Source: Bacteroidota bacterium (GTDB taxonomy: Bacteria > Bacteroidota > Bacteroidia > Chitinophagales > Chitinophagaceae). From it: 64,000 nucleotides of DNA. The position numbers and the translations under genes are program-made. Positions within the stretch are counted from its first letter, which is position 1. Each line of letters starts with the position of its first letter. Positions 25,291 through 33,965 of the stretch are shown in pieces. The notes below the pieces were generated by a model. It did not search any database and had not been told where the DNA came from. It saw only the letters and a list, made by a program, of their open reading frames with translations. The stretch covers positions 62,001 through 126,000 of the forward strand of contig JAFDYF010000079.1 of the NCBI GenBank assembly GCA_018267575.1, given 5' to 3'.

Positions 25291-26802
25291 ATGAAAACAT
25301 TGTGTGCCATTTTCTTCATTTTTATCAGTATGCTTGGCATTCCTGCTTTTTCGCAATCGATAGGCATATTTGACGGACATTCCGATGTGGGCACCAACGT
25401 GAAGCCCGGCTCTGCAGATTATATCCCGGCAACTGGGCAATATATTATTTCTGGTGCAGGATATAACGTGTGGTTTAATCACGATGAATTTCAGTATGTG
25501 TGGAAAAAAATAAAGGGCGATTTTATTCTTTATACAAGGGCGGAGTTTTTGGGCCCTTGGGTGGATTACCATCGCAAAGTAGGTTGGATGGTTCGCAAAA
25601 GTTTGGATGGCAATTCTGCCCAAGTGAATGCGGTGGAGCATGGTGATGGGCTTACTTCCCTTCAGTTCAGAAGGACAACAAACGCACAAACCGAGGAACA
25701 TCGGATGAAAATGAAATATGCGAATATTCTGCAACTGGAACGTAAGGGCAATCGATACATCATGCGTGCTGCCGTGTATGGCGAACCCTTCCAAACAGAT
25801 ACCTTGGAAAATTTGGGTCTGGGTGATGAAGTGTATGTGGGTCTTTTTGTAGGTTCACATAATTCAGATGTGTTGGAAACGGGGGTGTTCGGCGATGTTC
25901 GCATTAGTGTTCCATATAAGGGGGAAGCCAACCAGCAAACCCCGATGACGCTCGGCAGCAATCTCGAACTGATGGATATTGCTTCTGGAGTAAGGGAAAT
26001 TGTTTACCAGGTTCCGTATTCCATTCAAGGCCCCAATTGGAGCAATGATGGCAAAACCATTTATTTCAACAACAGTAAAGGGATCCTTCAAAAATTTGAT
26101 CTTGCTTCCAAAAAAATGGAAGATGTGAACACGGGTGGTGTTAAAAGTAATAACAACGACCACGTTATTTCCTTTGATGGAAAAATGTTTGGCCTCAGCA
26201 GTTTTGTAAAAGATTTGGGCGGGTCTATTATTTATACGGTTCCCATTGATGGGGGCATACCCAACCAGGTTACTCCCAAAGGGCCTTCTTATTTACATGG
26301 ATGGTCCCCCGACGGCAAAGATTTGGTTTTTTGTGGTGAACGCAATGGGGAATTTGACGTGTACAAGATTCCCGCTACTGGCGGAAAAGAAATAAAATTA
26401 ACTGATGCAAAAGGATTGGATGATGGCCCAGAATATACACCCGATGGGAAATACATTTATTTCAACTCGGTTCGTTCTGGCCTGATGCAGATATGGCGGA
26501 TGAGACCAGATGGCAGTGACCAAGAACAAGTGACCAACGATGATTTCAATAATTGGTTTGCCCATATTTCACCAGATGGCAAATGGCTTGTTTACCTCAG
26601 TTTCTTGAAAGAGGAAACACCAGCGGGCATTCACCCTCCGTATAAGCATGTGTATATCCGCATGCTTCCGATTGATGGCAAGGGTAAACCAAAAGTGTTG
26701 GCCTATGTATACGGAGGACAAGGTACCATCAATACGCCTTCATGGTCGCCAGATAGTAAAAGAATTGCCTTTGTGAGCAACTCAGACATGTCAGGGCAAT
26801 AG
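25291..26802 (+). CDS. TolB-like beta-propeller exported protein
   Basis: A 503-residue exported protein. After a signal peptide (MKTLCAIFFIFISML...AFSQ) come an N-terminal beta-sandwich-like domain of about 200 residues (IFDGHSDVG, FILYTRAEFLG) and a C-terminal TolB/PD40-type propeller with repeats such as GPNWSNDGKTIYFN, LHGWSPDGKDLVF, GPEYTPDGKYIYFN and SWSPDSKRIAFV. It likely works in the periplasm; enzymatic activity is not evident. An upstream in-frame Met at 25282 is possible. It follows the GH32 gene by about 210 bases. Confidence 0.85.
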   Translation: MKTLCAIFFIFISMLGIPAFSQSIGIFDGHSDVGTNVKPGSADYIPATGQYIISGAGYNVWFNHDEFQYVWKKIKGDFILYTRAEFLGPWVDYHRKVGWMVRKSLDGNSAQVNAVEHGDGLTSLQFRRTTNAQTEEHRMKMKYANILQLERKGNRYIMRAAVYGEPFQTDTLENLGLGDEVYVGLFVGSHNSDVLETGVFGDVRISVPYKGEANQQTPMTLGSNLELMDIASGVREIVYQVPYSIQGPNWSNDGKTIYFNNSKGILQKFDLASKKMEDVNTGGVKSNNNDHVISFDGKMFGLSSFVKDLGGSIIYTVPIDGGIPNQVTPKGPSYLHGWSPDGKDLVFCGERNGEFDVYKIPATGGKEIKLTDAKGLDDGPEYTPDGKYIYFNSVRSGLMQIWRMRPDGSDQEQVTNDDFNNWFAHISPDGKWLVYLSFLKEETPAGIHPPYKHVYIRMLPIDGKGKPKVLAYVYGGQGTINTPSWSPDSKRIAFVSNSDMSGQ

Positions 26803-26833
26803 TCTTTCGAATTTATTAAAATATGAAAAAAAG

Positions 26834-26874
26834 AACTATGGGAATGATTGGTGGATCAATTTGATCCATAGTTT
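26834..26874 (+). terminator. Stem-loop after the TolB-like gene
   Basis: Nested inverted repeats: AACTATGG pairs with CCATAGTT, and GGATCA/TGATCC can form an inner alternative. A few T residues follow. It lies between two same-strand genes, so it may separate their transcripts. Confidence 0.4.
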
Positions 26875-26895
26875 TAGTTAAAAAAATAATTTGGG

Positions 26896-27711
26896 ATGGA
26901 CAATCGGAAATACCTTGCAGTTTTTATTGATATCGATGGCACCCTCATCAAATCAGACCATAGTATAAGCCCTGCAACGGCTGATTGTATAAAGCAAGTG
27001 CTCGATAAAAAAGTATTGGTGGTATTGGTCTCGGCCCGGCCCATGCATGGTATATTGCCGATTGCTGCGGAGATTGGCCTGACGCAATTCCCCATCGCGA
27101 GTTTGAACGGTGCCTATATTGCCAAGGCTGGGGAAATGATTTTTGAATCGGTTATAAATCTTGATTTGGTTTCCAAGGTTCATGAGAAACTAAGTCAGTA
27201 CCCGGTTACGCCCATCTATTATGAAGAGAGGAACTGGTATGCGGAGTCACAGAATCCCGCCACGGATAAGGAACAAAAGATTACAGAGGTGCCGCTTACC
27301 CTATTGCCTTTCGCAGATATGATGTCGGGATGGCAAAACAGAAATACAGGACCTGCAAAAATACTGGTGATTGGTGACCCGATAGTGGTAAGCGAACTGG
27401 AGTCCAAGCTCAAAATCGAATATCAAGATCAGTTGAACATTTATGCATCCAAACCTCCCTATTTAGAGATCATGGGGAAAGGTGCTTCCAAACTGGATGC
27501 GGTAAAATTGGTCAGCAAACAATTTGGTATTGATAAAGAAAATATCATTGCTATTGGTGATAATTTTAATGATCAAGAAATGATCGCTTATGCTGGGTGT
27601 GGGATTGCCATGGGCAATGCGCCAGACAAAGTGAAGGCTATTGCTGATTATGTGACGGATACAAACAACAATGATGGGGTGGCTAAAGCTTTAGAAAAAT
27701 TTATAGCATAA
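26896..27711 (+). CDS. Cof-type HAD-IIB sugar-phosphatase-like hydrolase
   Basis: A 271-residue cytosolic HAD phosphatase of the Cof/YidA group. Motif I is FIDIDGTL with nucleophile D12 and acid/base D14; motif II is VSAR; motif III lysine is in GKGASKLDAV; motif IV is IGDNFNDQEM. The C2-type cap lies between about residues 85 and 190. Members dephosphorylate sugar phosphates or similar small substrates; the natural one is not predictable. It stands alone and is convergent with fkbM. Confidence 0.93.
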   Translation: MDNRKYLAVFIDIDGTLIKSDHSISPATADCIKQVLDKKVLVVLVSARPMHGILPIAAEIGLTQFPIASLNGAYIAKAGEMIFESVINLDLVSKVHEKLSQYPVTPIYYEERNWYAESQNPATDKEQKITEVPLTLLPFADMMSGWQNRNTGPAKILVIGDPIVVSELESKLKIEYQDQLNIYASKPPYLEIMGKGASKLDAVKLVSKQFGIDKENIIAIGDNFNDQEMIAYAGCGIAMGNAPDKVKAIADYVTDTNNNDGVAKALEKFIA

Positions 27712-27948
27712 ACAGCTTTATACTCACACAACAAAAATATTTTTAAAAGCGAGCGCATTCAAGAAATTTGTGGCAACCATATACACGAGGACAAAACCAT
27801 TAGGAACAACTATCAATTAAGCATTGGCACTACCATCAATTTCTTTGTAATCCCTAGGCAGATTAAATACTTGCAAATCTCATTTAACCTTGATGGTATA
27901 GTAAAAATGTATAATAAGGTTTTATAAAAGGATTTCTAATTCGGGGAA

Positions 27949-27984
27949 ATAGCAATGGCGACAAAGGAATGTAGCCACTGCTAT
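27949..27984. terminator. Hairpin between convergent genes
   Basis: An 11-position stem with one mismatch (ATAGCAATGGC / GCCACTGCTAT) and a 14-base loop, 15 bases from the stop of the FkbM gene, followed on the minus strand by TTTCC. It could serve both convergent genes. Confidence 0.4.
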
Positions 27985-27998
27985 AAATATCTTTAAAC

Positions 27999-28757
27999 TC
28001 ACTTGCCGTATGTTTTAGGAATAAAGTAAAAATTAATTTCATTTTGGTCTGTGAAATCGATCAGATGCCCATTTTCATAAATCTTCACATCATAATTTAA
28101 GGCTTTGAAAAAATCAATACAGTTTGTTCTGTTTTGATTTGCCCACAATTCGGTATACACAATGGGCTTTGATTGCTCAATTAATTTTTTGGCACCATTG
28201 AGTACTTCAAACTCGTAGTTTTCAACATCCAGCTTTATGGCAGAAACCGGTTTGTTCCCCCATAAATCAACCAAATCGTCAATCCTTTTTATAGGCACTT
28301 TAAAAATCTCCCCGTTATTCCAGGCTTCATCGTTATTAGATTCTCTAACATGGCTTATTCCCTGGCGTTTCGAGTTATTGATAACAGGCAATACCATTTC
28401 TATTTCGCCATTGGTGTTTCCAACAGCAATTTCAGAAAGCAAAATATTCTGTATATTAAAATACCGCATTACCCGCTTAATTGCCTTATTATTTGAGGGG
28501 ATAGGTTCAAAGGAATAAATGGTGGATTCCGGAAATTTTTTTGCAAGCATGGTACTCATCATACCAATATTGGCCCCAATATCCAGAATAACGCCATTTT
28601 TTGGAATCATGCTTAGGAAATACTGAAAGGTTTCCTCATATTTCGTCCATTGCATCCTTTTTATATTAAAAGCTGAAAAGGCGAACAGATAATTTTCGTA
28701 CCCAAAAAGCTTTTGTAAAGATGCTTTTGCAAAGTCTTTGATCGATTCTTTGGCCAT
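27999..28757 (-). CDS. FkbM-family SAM-dependent methyltransferase
   Basis: A 252-residue protein with the SAM-binding motif DIGANIGMMS, followed by IYSFEPIP, SEIAVGNTNGEIE and IKLDVENYEFEVLNGA, all typical of FkbM methyltransferases that methylate sugar hydroxyls in glycans or secondary metabolites. No glycan-synthesis cluster surrounds it; the next minus-strand gene is an acyltransferase 3. Normal family length. The first 50 residues (AKESIKDFAKASLQKLFGYENYL...) form a helical lead-in. Confidence 0.9.
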   Translation of the reverse strand: MAKESIKDFAKASLQKLFGYENYLFAFSAFNIKRMQWTKYEETFQYFLSMIPKNGVILDIGANIGMMSTMLAKKFPESTIYSFEPIPSNNKAIKRVMRYFNIQNILLSEIAVGNTNGEIEMVLPVINNSKRQGISHVRESNNDEAWNNGEIFKVPIKRIDDLVDLWGNKPVSAIKLDVENYEFEVLNGAKKLIEQSKPIVYTELWANQNRTNCIDFFKALNYDVKIYENGHLIDFTDQNEINFYFIPKTYGK

Positions 28758-29309
28758 AGTGTTTTGAGTGATTTACAGATTGCTCCGTTGGTTTAATGTG
28801 ATATGTATGGGTAAATACGGCTAGGCGAGTCAATTAGGACGCACCCATGGATTTAGAGTAAAAAAGCGTAATATAAATAAAAATAAACTTCCAAGCAATC
28901 ACTCCAAAAAATCAGAGGCGGCCATAACCATCCTATATGCATTAGCATTCCTTAAGCGAATCATCCTTATTTGAAAAAGAAACCCGCATTTACGGCGCAA
29001 ATTTCTCGTTTTTGTATTGATATAATTTACCCCACTTGCGGTGGGAAATCATAAAACCCACTTCGGATATTAGGGCATTATTCCCAATATTCAATTATAA
29101 AGCCCGAATATGGGTATTCTTCCATTTTAGTTGAGGAAACCAGTGCTAATTTAAATAGTAGATAACTAACCCCCTCCGGTTTTCAAAAAAACAACCACTG
29201 AATTAGTAGAGCGCTGTCAATGAGAGCAACCTTATACTTCCCATTTTTTATATAGGATCAATAACTCCCATATCAACTTGCAAGAAACCTCTGAAATGGC
29301 CAAAGCTCG
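28758..29309. other. Intergenic region without a supported gene
   Basis: About 550 bases, AT-rich, with no ORF of convincing composition. A short hairpin (CCCAC / GTGGG, 29031-29045) is the only structure I noticed. Confidence 0.45.
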
Positions 29310-30446
29310 TCAAGCAGCAGCTTTCGTTAGATTTTCCTTTTTGGGGGCTAGGGAAGCAATTTCCTTTTCTGGCTTAATAAAATAAAACAGCCTCCATAGA
29401 TTAAACCGCAAACAAAAATTGTAAAAAAATATGGGAGCGATTACACCGGAGAACATAACTCCTGTAATCAATATCGGGATGCTACCCATATGAAAGAGTT
29501 TGGTCAAGATTTGGTAGCCAATGGACATGAAAATAATCTGCATGCAATAAATATAGAGGGAGTTGTAGCCTATAACACGTAGAAAGCGAAGGGCTTTATG
29601 TTTTTGCAACTGAAAGGATACATTAACGGAAAGTACGCATCCCACCAATGCCTGAATAAGAAATAGGAATGGCTTTTTATGCTCTACATAATCAGTTCCG
29701 ATCCCACTGTTATAATTTAACGTAGTACAATAATATTGTAAACCCAGAAAAACCAAAAAAATGGGTATAAATACCCTTACCGAAGCAAAGCGTTTTGCAT
29801 TTTGCTCATTCAATGCCGTACTGGAAACCAAATCACCTAAAGAAAAAAACAGAAAATATTGGCAAACATCGGTCAGCATACCGATATTGATATTGTAGAT
29901 ATGAATATACGCGGAGACTGAATACAGCGCAAATCCAACTATCAACAATAGTTTGGCAGGTATATTTAATTTTACTTTTAAAAAAGCATAAATCACACCA
30001 ATTGTAAACAAGGTGTTCAGGTACCACAAATGCCCAATGCCTATCGCTCTTGGATTGGTAAATAACTGGAGATATAGGGAAGAAGAAAATACATGCTGAT
30101 TTTTATAAATAAAATAAATCAATATAGTAATTTCCAAAAAGCCCCATACCAGCAAGGGATACAAAATATTGTTTGTTCTGCCATATACATATCCAGAAAA
30201 TCCTTTTCGTGATAAACTACCAGATAAAAAAATTCCTGAAATAATAAAAAACAAGGGCATTCGAAAGCCATATAGGAAATCTCCTAAATAATTATAAAAG
30301 GGAACCTCACTTAAATTGATGTCGTGATTGGAAAGTATAGCAAGGCAGTGCCCATAGGCTACCAAAATAATACTGATGCCTTTGTCATAATCAATCCAAC
30401 TATACCTTTTCTCCTTTAGTATAAATTCGGTATTGAACGCTTTCAT
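29310..30446 (-). CDS. Acyltransferase 3 (OafA-like) membrane protein
   Basis: A 378-residue integral membrane acyltransferase with about ten hydrophobic segments. The N-terminus shows the family pattern (SWIDYDKGISIILVAYGH, then FRMPLFFIISG), with the catalytic His in VAYGHCL. It probably O-acetylates a surface or exported glycan. The start at 30446 (MKAFNTEFIL) is preferred; an upstream Met at 30473 exists. The nearest same-strand gene is the FkbM methyltransferase, about 550 bases downstream. Confidence 0.88.
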   Translation of the reverse strand: MKAFNTEFILKEKRYSWIDYDKGISIILVAYGHCLAILSNHDINLSEVPFYNYLGDFLYGFRMPLFFIISGIFLSGSLSRKGFSGYVYGRTNNILYPLLVWGFLEITILIYFIYKNQHVFSSSLYLQLFTNPRAIGIGHLWYLNTLFTIGVIYAFLKVKLNIPAKLLLIVGFALYSVSAYIHIYNINIGMLTDVCQYFLFFSLGDLVSSTALNEQNAKRFASVRVFIPIFLVFLGLQYYCTTLNYNSGIGTDYVEHKKPFLFLIQALVGCVLSVNVSFQLQKHKALRFLRVIGYNSLYIYCMQIIFMSIGYQILTKLFHMGSIPILITGVMFSGVIAPIFFYNFCLRFNLWRLFYFIKPEKEIASLAPKKENLTKAAA

Positions 30447-30859
30447 AGTGCTACATTTTGGTCTTTGCCCCAATGGTCAATGACTTAATAAAATCAAATA
30501 AGAATTGTGTAAAAAATCAGTCTATAAGGGACAAGTAATCAGCAATCTCTCCTAATGCTTATCAAAGGCAACTCTCCACCTCACCAACGAGGGTTAAAAT
30601 TTATTTTCGATTTGTAGGAGGAGAAAGCAAGCGTACAAGAAAGGATAAAGTCGAATCAGGTTTAATTTGATAAAATTAATATGAAGCCATACTAATTGGT
30701 TTAAAAATATAAAATAATCCTAGAAAAAAGAAATATTTCTTAAAAAAGATTTTAAAAAAATGAACCATGGATTAGCCGCCTAAACTGCAGTTTCATCTCC
30801 GCAAAAACCCATCAATCGAAAAGTTTTCGCTAATGATCCATTATTTTGTTTCTTTGAAT
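30447..30859. other. Divergent intergenic region
   Basis: About 410 bases between the acyltransferase and aldose-epimerase starts; AT-rich, with no gene or clear promoter pair seen. Confidence 0.4.
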
Positions 30860-31819
30860 ATGCGATTCCAAATTAGCCATTATACCGAAAACGGGCTTGC
30901 CCTGACCTTGCTCCAAGACCATGCAAAAGGATTTGAAGTTTCAATAATACCCTCTATTGGTGCTCTCTTGCATTCATTCAGCATCAAGACAGCAACCGGT
31001 CAAATCAACATTATTGACAATTACAATAGCCTCGACAACCTGAGAAAAACGATGAAGAGCGTACACAAAAGCTCAAAACTCTCCCCCTTTGTGTGCAGGA
31101 TTCAAAATGGCAAATACCATTATAATAATCAGGAACTGGAGTTTATGGAAAAATTCCCCGATGGGTCGGCAATCCATGGTCTATTGTTCGACCGCCCCTT
31201 CGATATCACAGATGAAATCGCTACCGAAATGGAAGCTTCCGTAACCATGCAATACCGGTACAAGGCCGATAACAAGGGCTATCCCTTCCATTATAACTGT
31301 CTCGTAAGGTATCATTTAAAAGAAAATGGGCGATTGCAAATTGAAACGGCTATATTGAATACAGGCAATAAAGTCATCCCCATTTCAGATGGCTGGCATC
31401 CTTATTTTACATTGGGAGGCAAGGTGGATCGCTGGGAACTGTCGTTCAAGGCATCCAAAATGCTGGAGTTTGATAAAAAACTCATTCCAACGGGAAGGCT
31501 TATCCCAAACCAACAATTCCTTAAATCAAAAAAAATTGGGGAAACTTTTCTCGATAACTGTTTCCTGCTTGATAACCCCAATGGCGATAGTTCTTGTCAC
31601 ATGCTGAACCCTGAGAATGGATTGGAGTTGAATTTTTATCCAGACAAGCATTATCCTTACCTGCAAATCTATACACCGCCCCATCGAGAGAGCATCGCTA
31701 TAGAAAATTTGAGCAGTGCCCCGGATGCTTTCAACAATAAGATGGGGCTAACCCTATTGGAGGCAGGACATTCACTAACATTTACGGTAGGCTACCAACT
31801 CTCAAAGCGAGCAGTGTAA
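30860..31819 (+). CDS. Aldose 1-epimerase family protein
   Basis: A 319-residue cytosolic galactose-mutarotase-like enzyme that interconverts alpha and beta anomers of aldoses. Supporting segments are HGLLFDRPFDI (catalytic His region), DGWHPYFTLGGKVDRWEL and the glutamate-containing ESIAIENLSS near the end. I chose the second Met (30860, MRFQISHYTENG) because the preceding nine codons look like leader. It is convergent with the GDPD gene, 17 bases apart. Confidence 0.88.
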   Translation: MRFQISHYTENGLALTLLQDHAKGFEVSIIPSIGALLHSFSIKTATGQINIIDNYNSLDNLRKTMKSVHKSSKLSPFVCRIQNGKYHYNNQELEFMEKFPDGSAIHGLLFDRPFDITDEIATEMEASVTMQYRYKADNKGYPFHYNCLVRYHLKENGRLQIETAILNTGNKVIPISDGWHPYFTLGGKVDRWELSFKASKMLEFDKKLIPTGRLIPNQQFLKSKKIGETFLDNCFLLDNPNGDSSCHMLNPENGLELNFYPDKHYPYLQIYTPPHRESIAIENLSSAPDAFNNKMGLTLLEAGHSLTFTVGYQLSKRAV

Positions 31820-31836
31820 CGCTTTAAGAAATCTCA

Positions 31837-32652
31837 CTACCTTAAGCCTTTTGCTTTTAGATAAGCAATCAATGCCCTAGGATGATCAGTTTGCAATCCT
31901 TTAAAACCCATTTCAATTGCTTTATCCCAGTTGATGGATTCATTGGCACTTTGTATATCCGGCCATGTTGGTATACCTAGCTTTTTAGCTGCGGCCAATA
32001 CTTCGGGGGTATAGTCAGAATAATCACCATCCAACAAATCAAGCGGAGCTTCTGCTATAAATTTATCTAAATCTGCTTCGGTTTTGACATCGTCTGGTAA
32101 GCTCAGCATCAAAGGCATTGCAGGTGCTACCCTCCTCCACTCTGTAAATTGAAATGGTTCGTTTATATAAACGATTATCTGTTTCTCCATACCATACTTC
32201 TTTATCATATTATAAGACTGCTGCACGTTGGCATTCTTATAATCGAGGTAAATATGGACCTTGTTTTTGCAAGTTTTCAGCACTTCCTCAAAACTAGGTA
32301 CTACATAAGTTTTGGTGGAATCCTTTCGTTTATCCATCAACTTTAGTTTTCGGATTTCAGCATAACTCAGATCGCTCACATTCCCCTTTCCGTTGGTCAT
32401 CCGGTCAACGGTGGCGTCATGCATAATCACCAATACACTATCCTTGGTAGTTCGTAAATCAATCTCCACATAATCGACCCCGTTTTTGATCCCATTTTGA
32501 TAAGCCGCAATAGTATTCTCTGGTACTGCTGTATGATCGCCACGATGTGCGATTACAATAAACCGATGTTTTGCTACGGGCAATTTTAACTTTTGAGCGT
32601 GAGCGCTCAACAAAAAAAACAATATCGTCAGTGATGAAATACTCTTTTTCAT
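31837..32652 (-). CDS. Exported glycerophosphodiester phosphodiesterase family protein
   Basis: A 271-residue protein with a signal peptide (SSLTILFFLLSAHAQ) and a complete GDPD TIM-barrel start: IAHRGDHTAVPENTIAAY, the metal ligands VDYVEIDLR, and HDATVDRMTNGKG with the catalytic His. It should hydrolyse glycerophosphodiesters to glycerol-3-phosphate and an alcohol in the periplasm. It lies 19 bases after the NagX-like gene, the last gene of a long minus-strand series. Confidence 0.92.
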   Translation of the reverse strand: MKKSISSLTILFFLLSAHAQKLKLPVAKHRFIVIAHRGDHTAVPENTIAAYQNGIKNGVDYVEIDLRTTKDSVLVIMHDATVDRMTNGKGNVSDLSYAEIRKLKLMDKRKDSTKTYVVPSFEEVLKTCKNKVHIYLDYKNANVQQSYNMIKKYGMEKQIIVYINEPFQFTEWRRVAPAMPLMLSLPDDVKTEADLDKFIAEAPLDLLDGDYSDYTPEVLAAAKKLGIPTWPDIQSANESINWDKAIEMGFKGLQTDHPRALIAYLKAKGLR

Positions 32653-32671
32653 ATTTGGTCAAAAATTGAAT

Positions 32672-33769
32672 TTATAGTTTTATAAAAATCTTTTTCTTGT
32701 AAAGAATCCAAGCGGGGATAAAATTAATCCCTACAAATAGCAAGGCATAAATAAGGCTGCCCAACTTTGGGTCGGCACCCGCCTTGCTAAAAGCCTGGAC
32801 AAATCTTTCGTTCAAGGAAGCCCCAGCAAATTTGGTTTCGTAAAAAAACAATGCCCACACATCGGCCAGAAAATAAATGGTGATGGCATTCGCCCCAAAA
32901 ATAATCCCAGGCAATGTGCCCTTGGTTTTGCCTTTGATGTCGACCAAAAAATAAAAAGCCCCAAAAAGCAATGCCGCAAAACCTGAAGTCACCAACACAA
33001 ATGAGCTTGTCCATAAATTTTCATTTACAGGAAAAACCAATCCCCAGAAATAACCAAGAATGGCAGAAAAAACTCCTGCCGTCATTAGATAATTTACTTT
33101 TTCGTTGGGGCTTTTATCTGTCAGCATCAGTTTACCCGCTATCATGCCGGTGATGCAGGAAACAACAGAAGTGATATTGGTAAGGATGCTCTCAGGATCC
33201 CAAGTGCCCCGCCACATTCTTCCCGGTAAAAATTTTGTATCGAACCAAGCAACAATATTCACACCAGGCTCCAGCATTACTTTGCCTAGCCCCGGTGTAG
33301 GGATGCAAGTAATTGCAAACCAATACAGTACAAGTAAAATAGCGGCTATCCATGCTTGTTGTTTCCAATTAGTATTGAGATAAATGATGGCTGATATAAA
33401 AAAAACAATAGCAATGCGTTGCAAAGTGCCCGTCCAACGAATGTTCTCAAAATCGAAATGAGGCATCAGGTTGAGAAACATGCCCACCGCATAAATTTTG
33501 AGTGAACGAAAGAATATTTTCTGGTACATCGAACTTTTCGAAACTCCCGCTTCCAATCTTTTTGAATAGGCAAAAGCAATGGAAGTCCCCACAAAAAAAA
33601 GGAAATAAGGCGCCACCTGATCCGTAAAAGACAAACCATTCCAAACAGTATGCCGCAAAGTGAAATAAACGGAGTCCTCGCTGCCAGGATAGTTTACCAC
33701 AATCATGGCTGCGATGGTAAAACCCCGGAGTGCATCCAGTGAAATAAGCCTTTTGATTTGAGTTGTCAT
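32672..33769 (-). CDS. NagX/HGSNAT-like inner-membrane acetyltransferase (DUF5009)
   Basis: A 365-residue polytopic membrane protein. The N-terminus RLISLDALRGF and the DQVAPYFLFFVGTSIAFA segment mark the family related to heparan-alpha-glucosaminide N-acetyltransferase and bacterial NagX. About ten membrane helices follow. Such proteins transfer acetyl groups across the membrane to amino sugars; the exact acceptor is unknown. Its place next to glycosidases in a hexosaminidase-containing locus agrees with an amino-sugar role (inference). It is 19 bases from the GDPD gene. Confidence 0.85.
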   Translation of the reverse strand: MTTQIKRLISLDALRGFTIAAMIVVNYPGSEDSVYFTLRHTVWNGLSFTDQVAPYFLFFVGTSIAFAYSKRLEAGVSKSSMYQKIFFRSLKIYAVGMFLNLMPHFDFENIRWTGTLQRIAIVFFISAIIYLNTNWKQQAWIAAILLVLYWFAITCIPTPGLGKVMLEPGVNIVAWFDTKFLPGRMWRGTWDPESILTNITSVVSCITGMIAGKLMLTDKSPNEKVNYLMTAGVFSAILGYFWGLVFPVNENLWTSSFVLVTSGFAALLFGAFYFLVDIKGKTKGTLPGIIFGANAITIYFLADVWALFFYETKFAGASLNERFVQAFSKAGADPKLGSLIYALLFVGINFIPAWILYKKKIFIKL

Positions 33770-33844
33770 TATCGGTTTGTTTTCGATTTTAGATATACGT
33801 TTTCATCCTTATTTTCAAAATCCATTGTTAACAAGCTAGCTTTT

Positions 33845-33877
33845 ACCACAGAGGAAAACGGAGGTTTTCACAGAGAA
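33845..33877. repeat. Dispersed ACCACAGAGG-type intergenic repeat
   Basis: A 33-base copy of the same element that occurs three times near 62665-62937: it begins ACCACAGAGG and ends with CACAGAGAA, in the gap between the NagX-like and the 1514-residue genes. Confidence 0.5.
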
Positions 33878-33965
33878 TGGGTGTAGGTTGATTTACTTTT
33901 TTTCGGGCTTGCTCTCATGAATCAATTAGCTTATTAGCTAATCAAAACTCAACATACTTTCATTT

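Noticed and set aside
25276..25794. Minus-strand 172-codon ORF opposite the TolB-like gene
   Set aside because: It is a shadow of the exported TolB-like protein, which has a signal peptide and propeller repeats.
29031..29045. Terminator or small RNA hairpin
   Set aside because: A 5-bp stem with no T tract and no gene ending nearby; not more than chance expectation.
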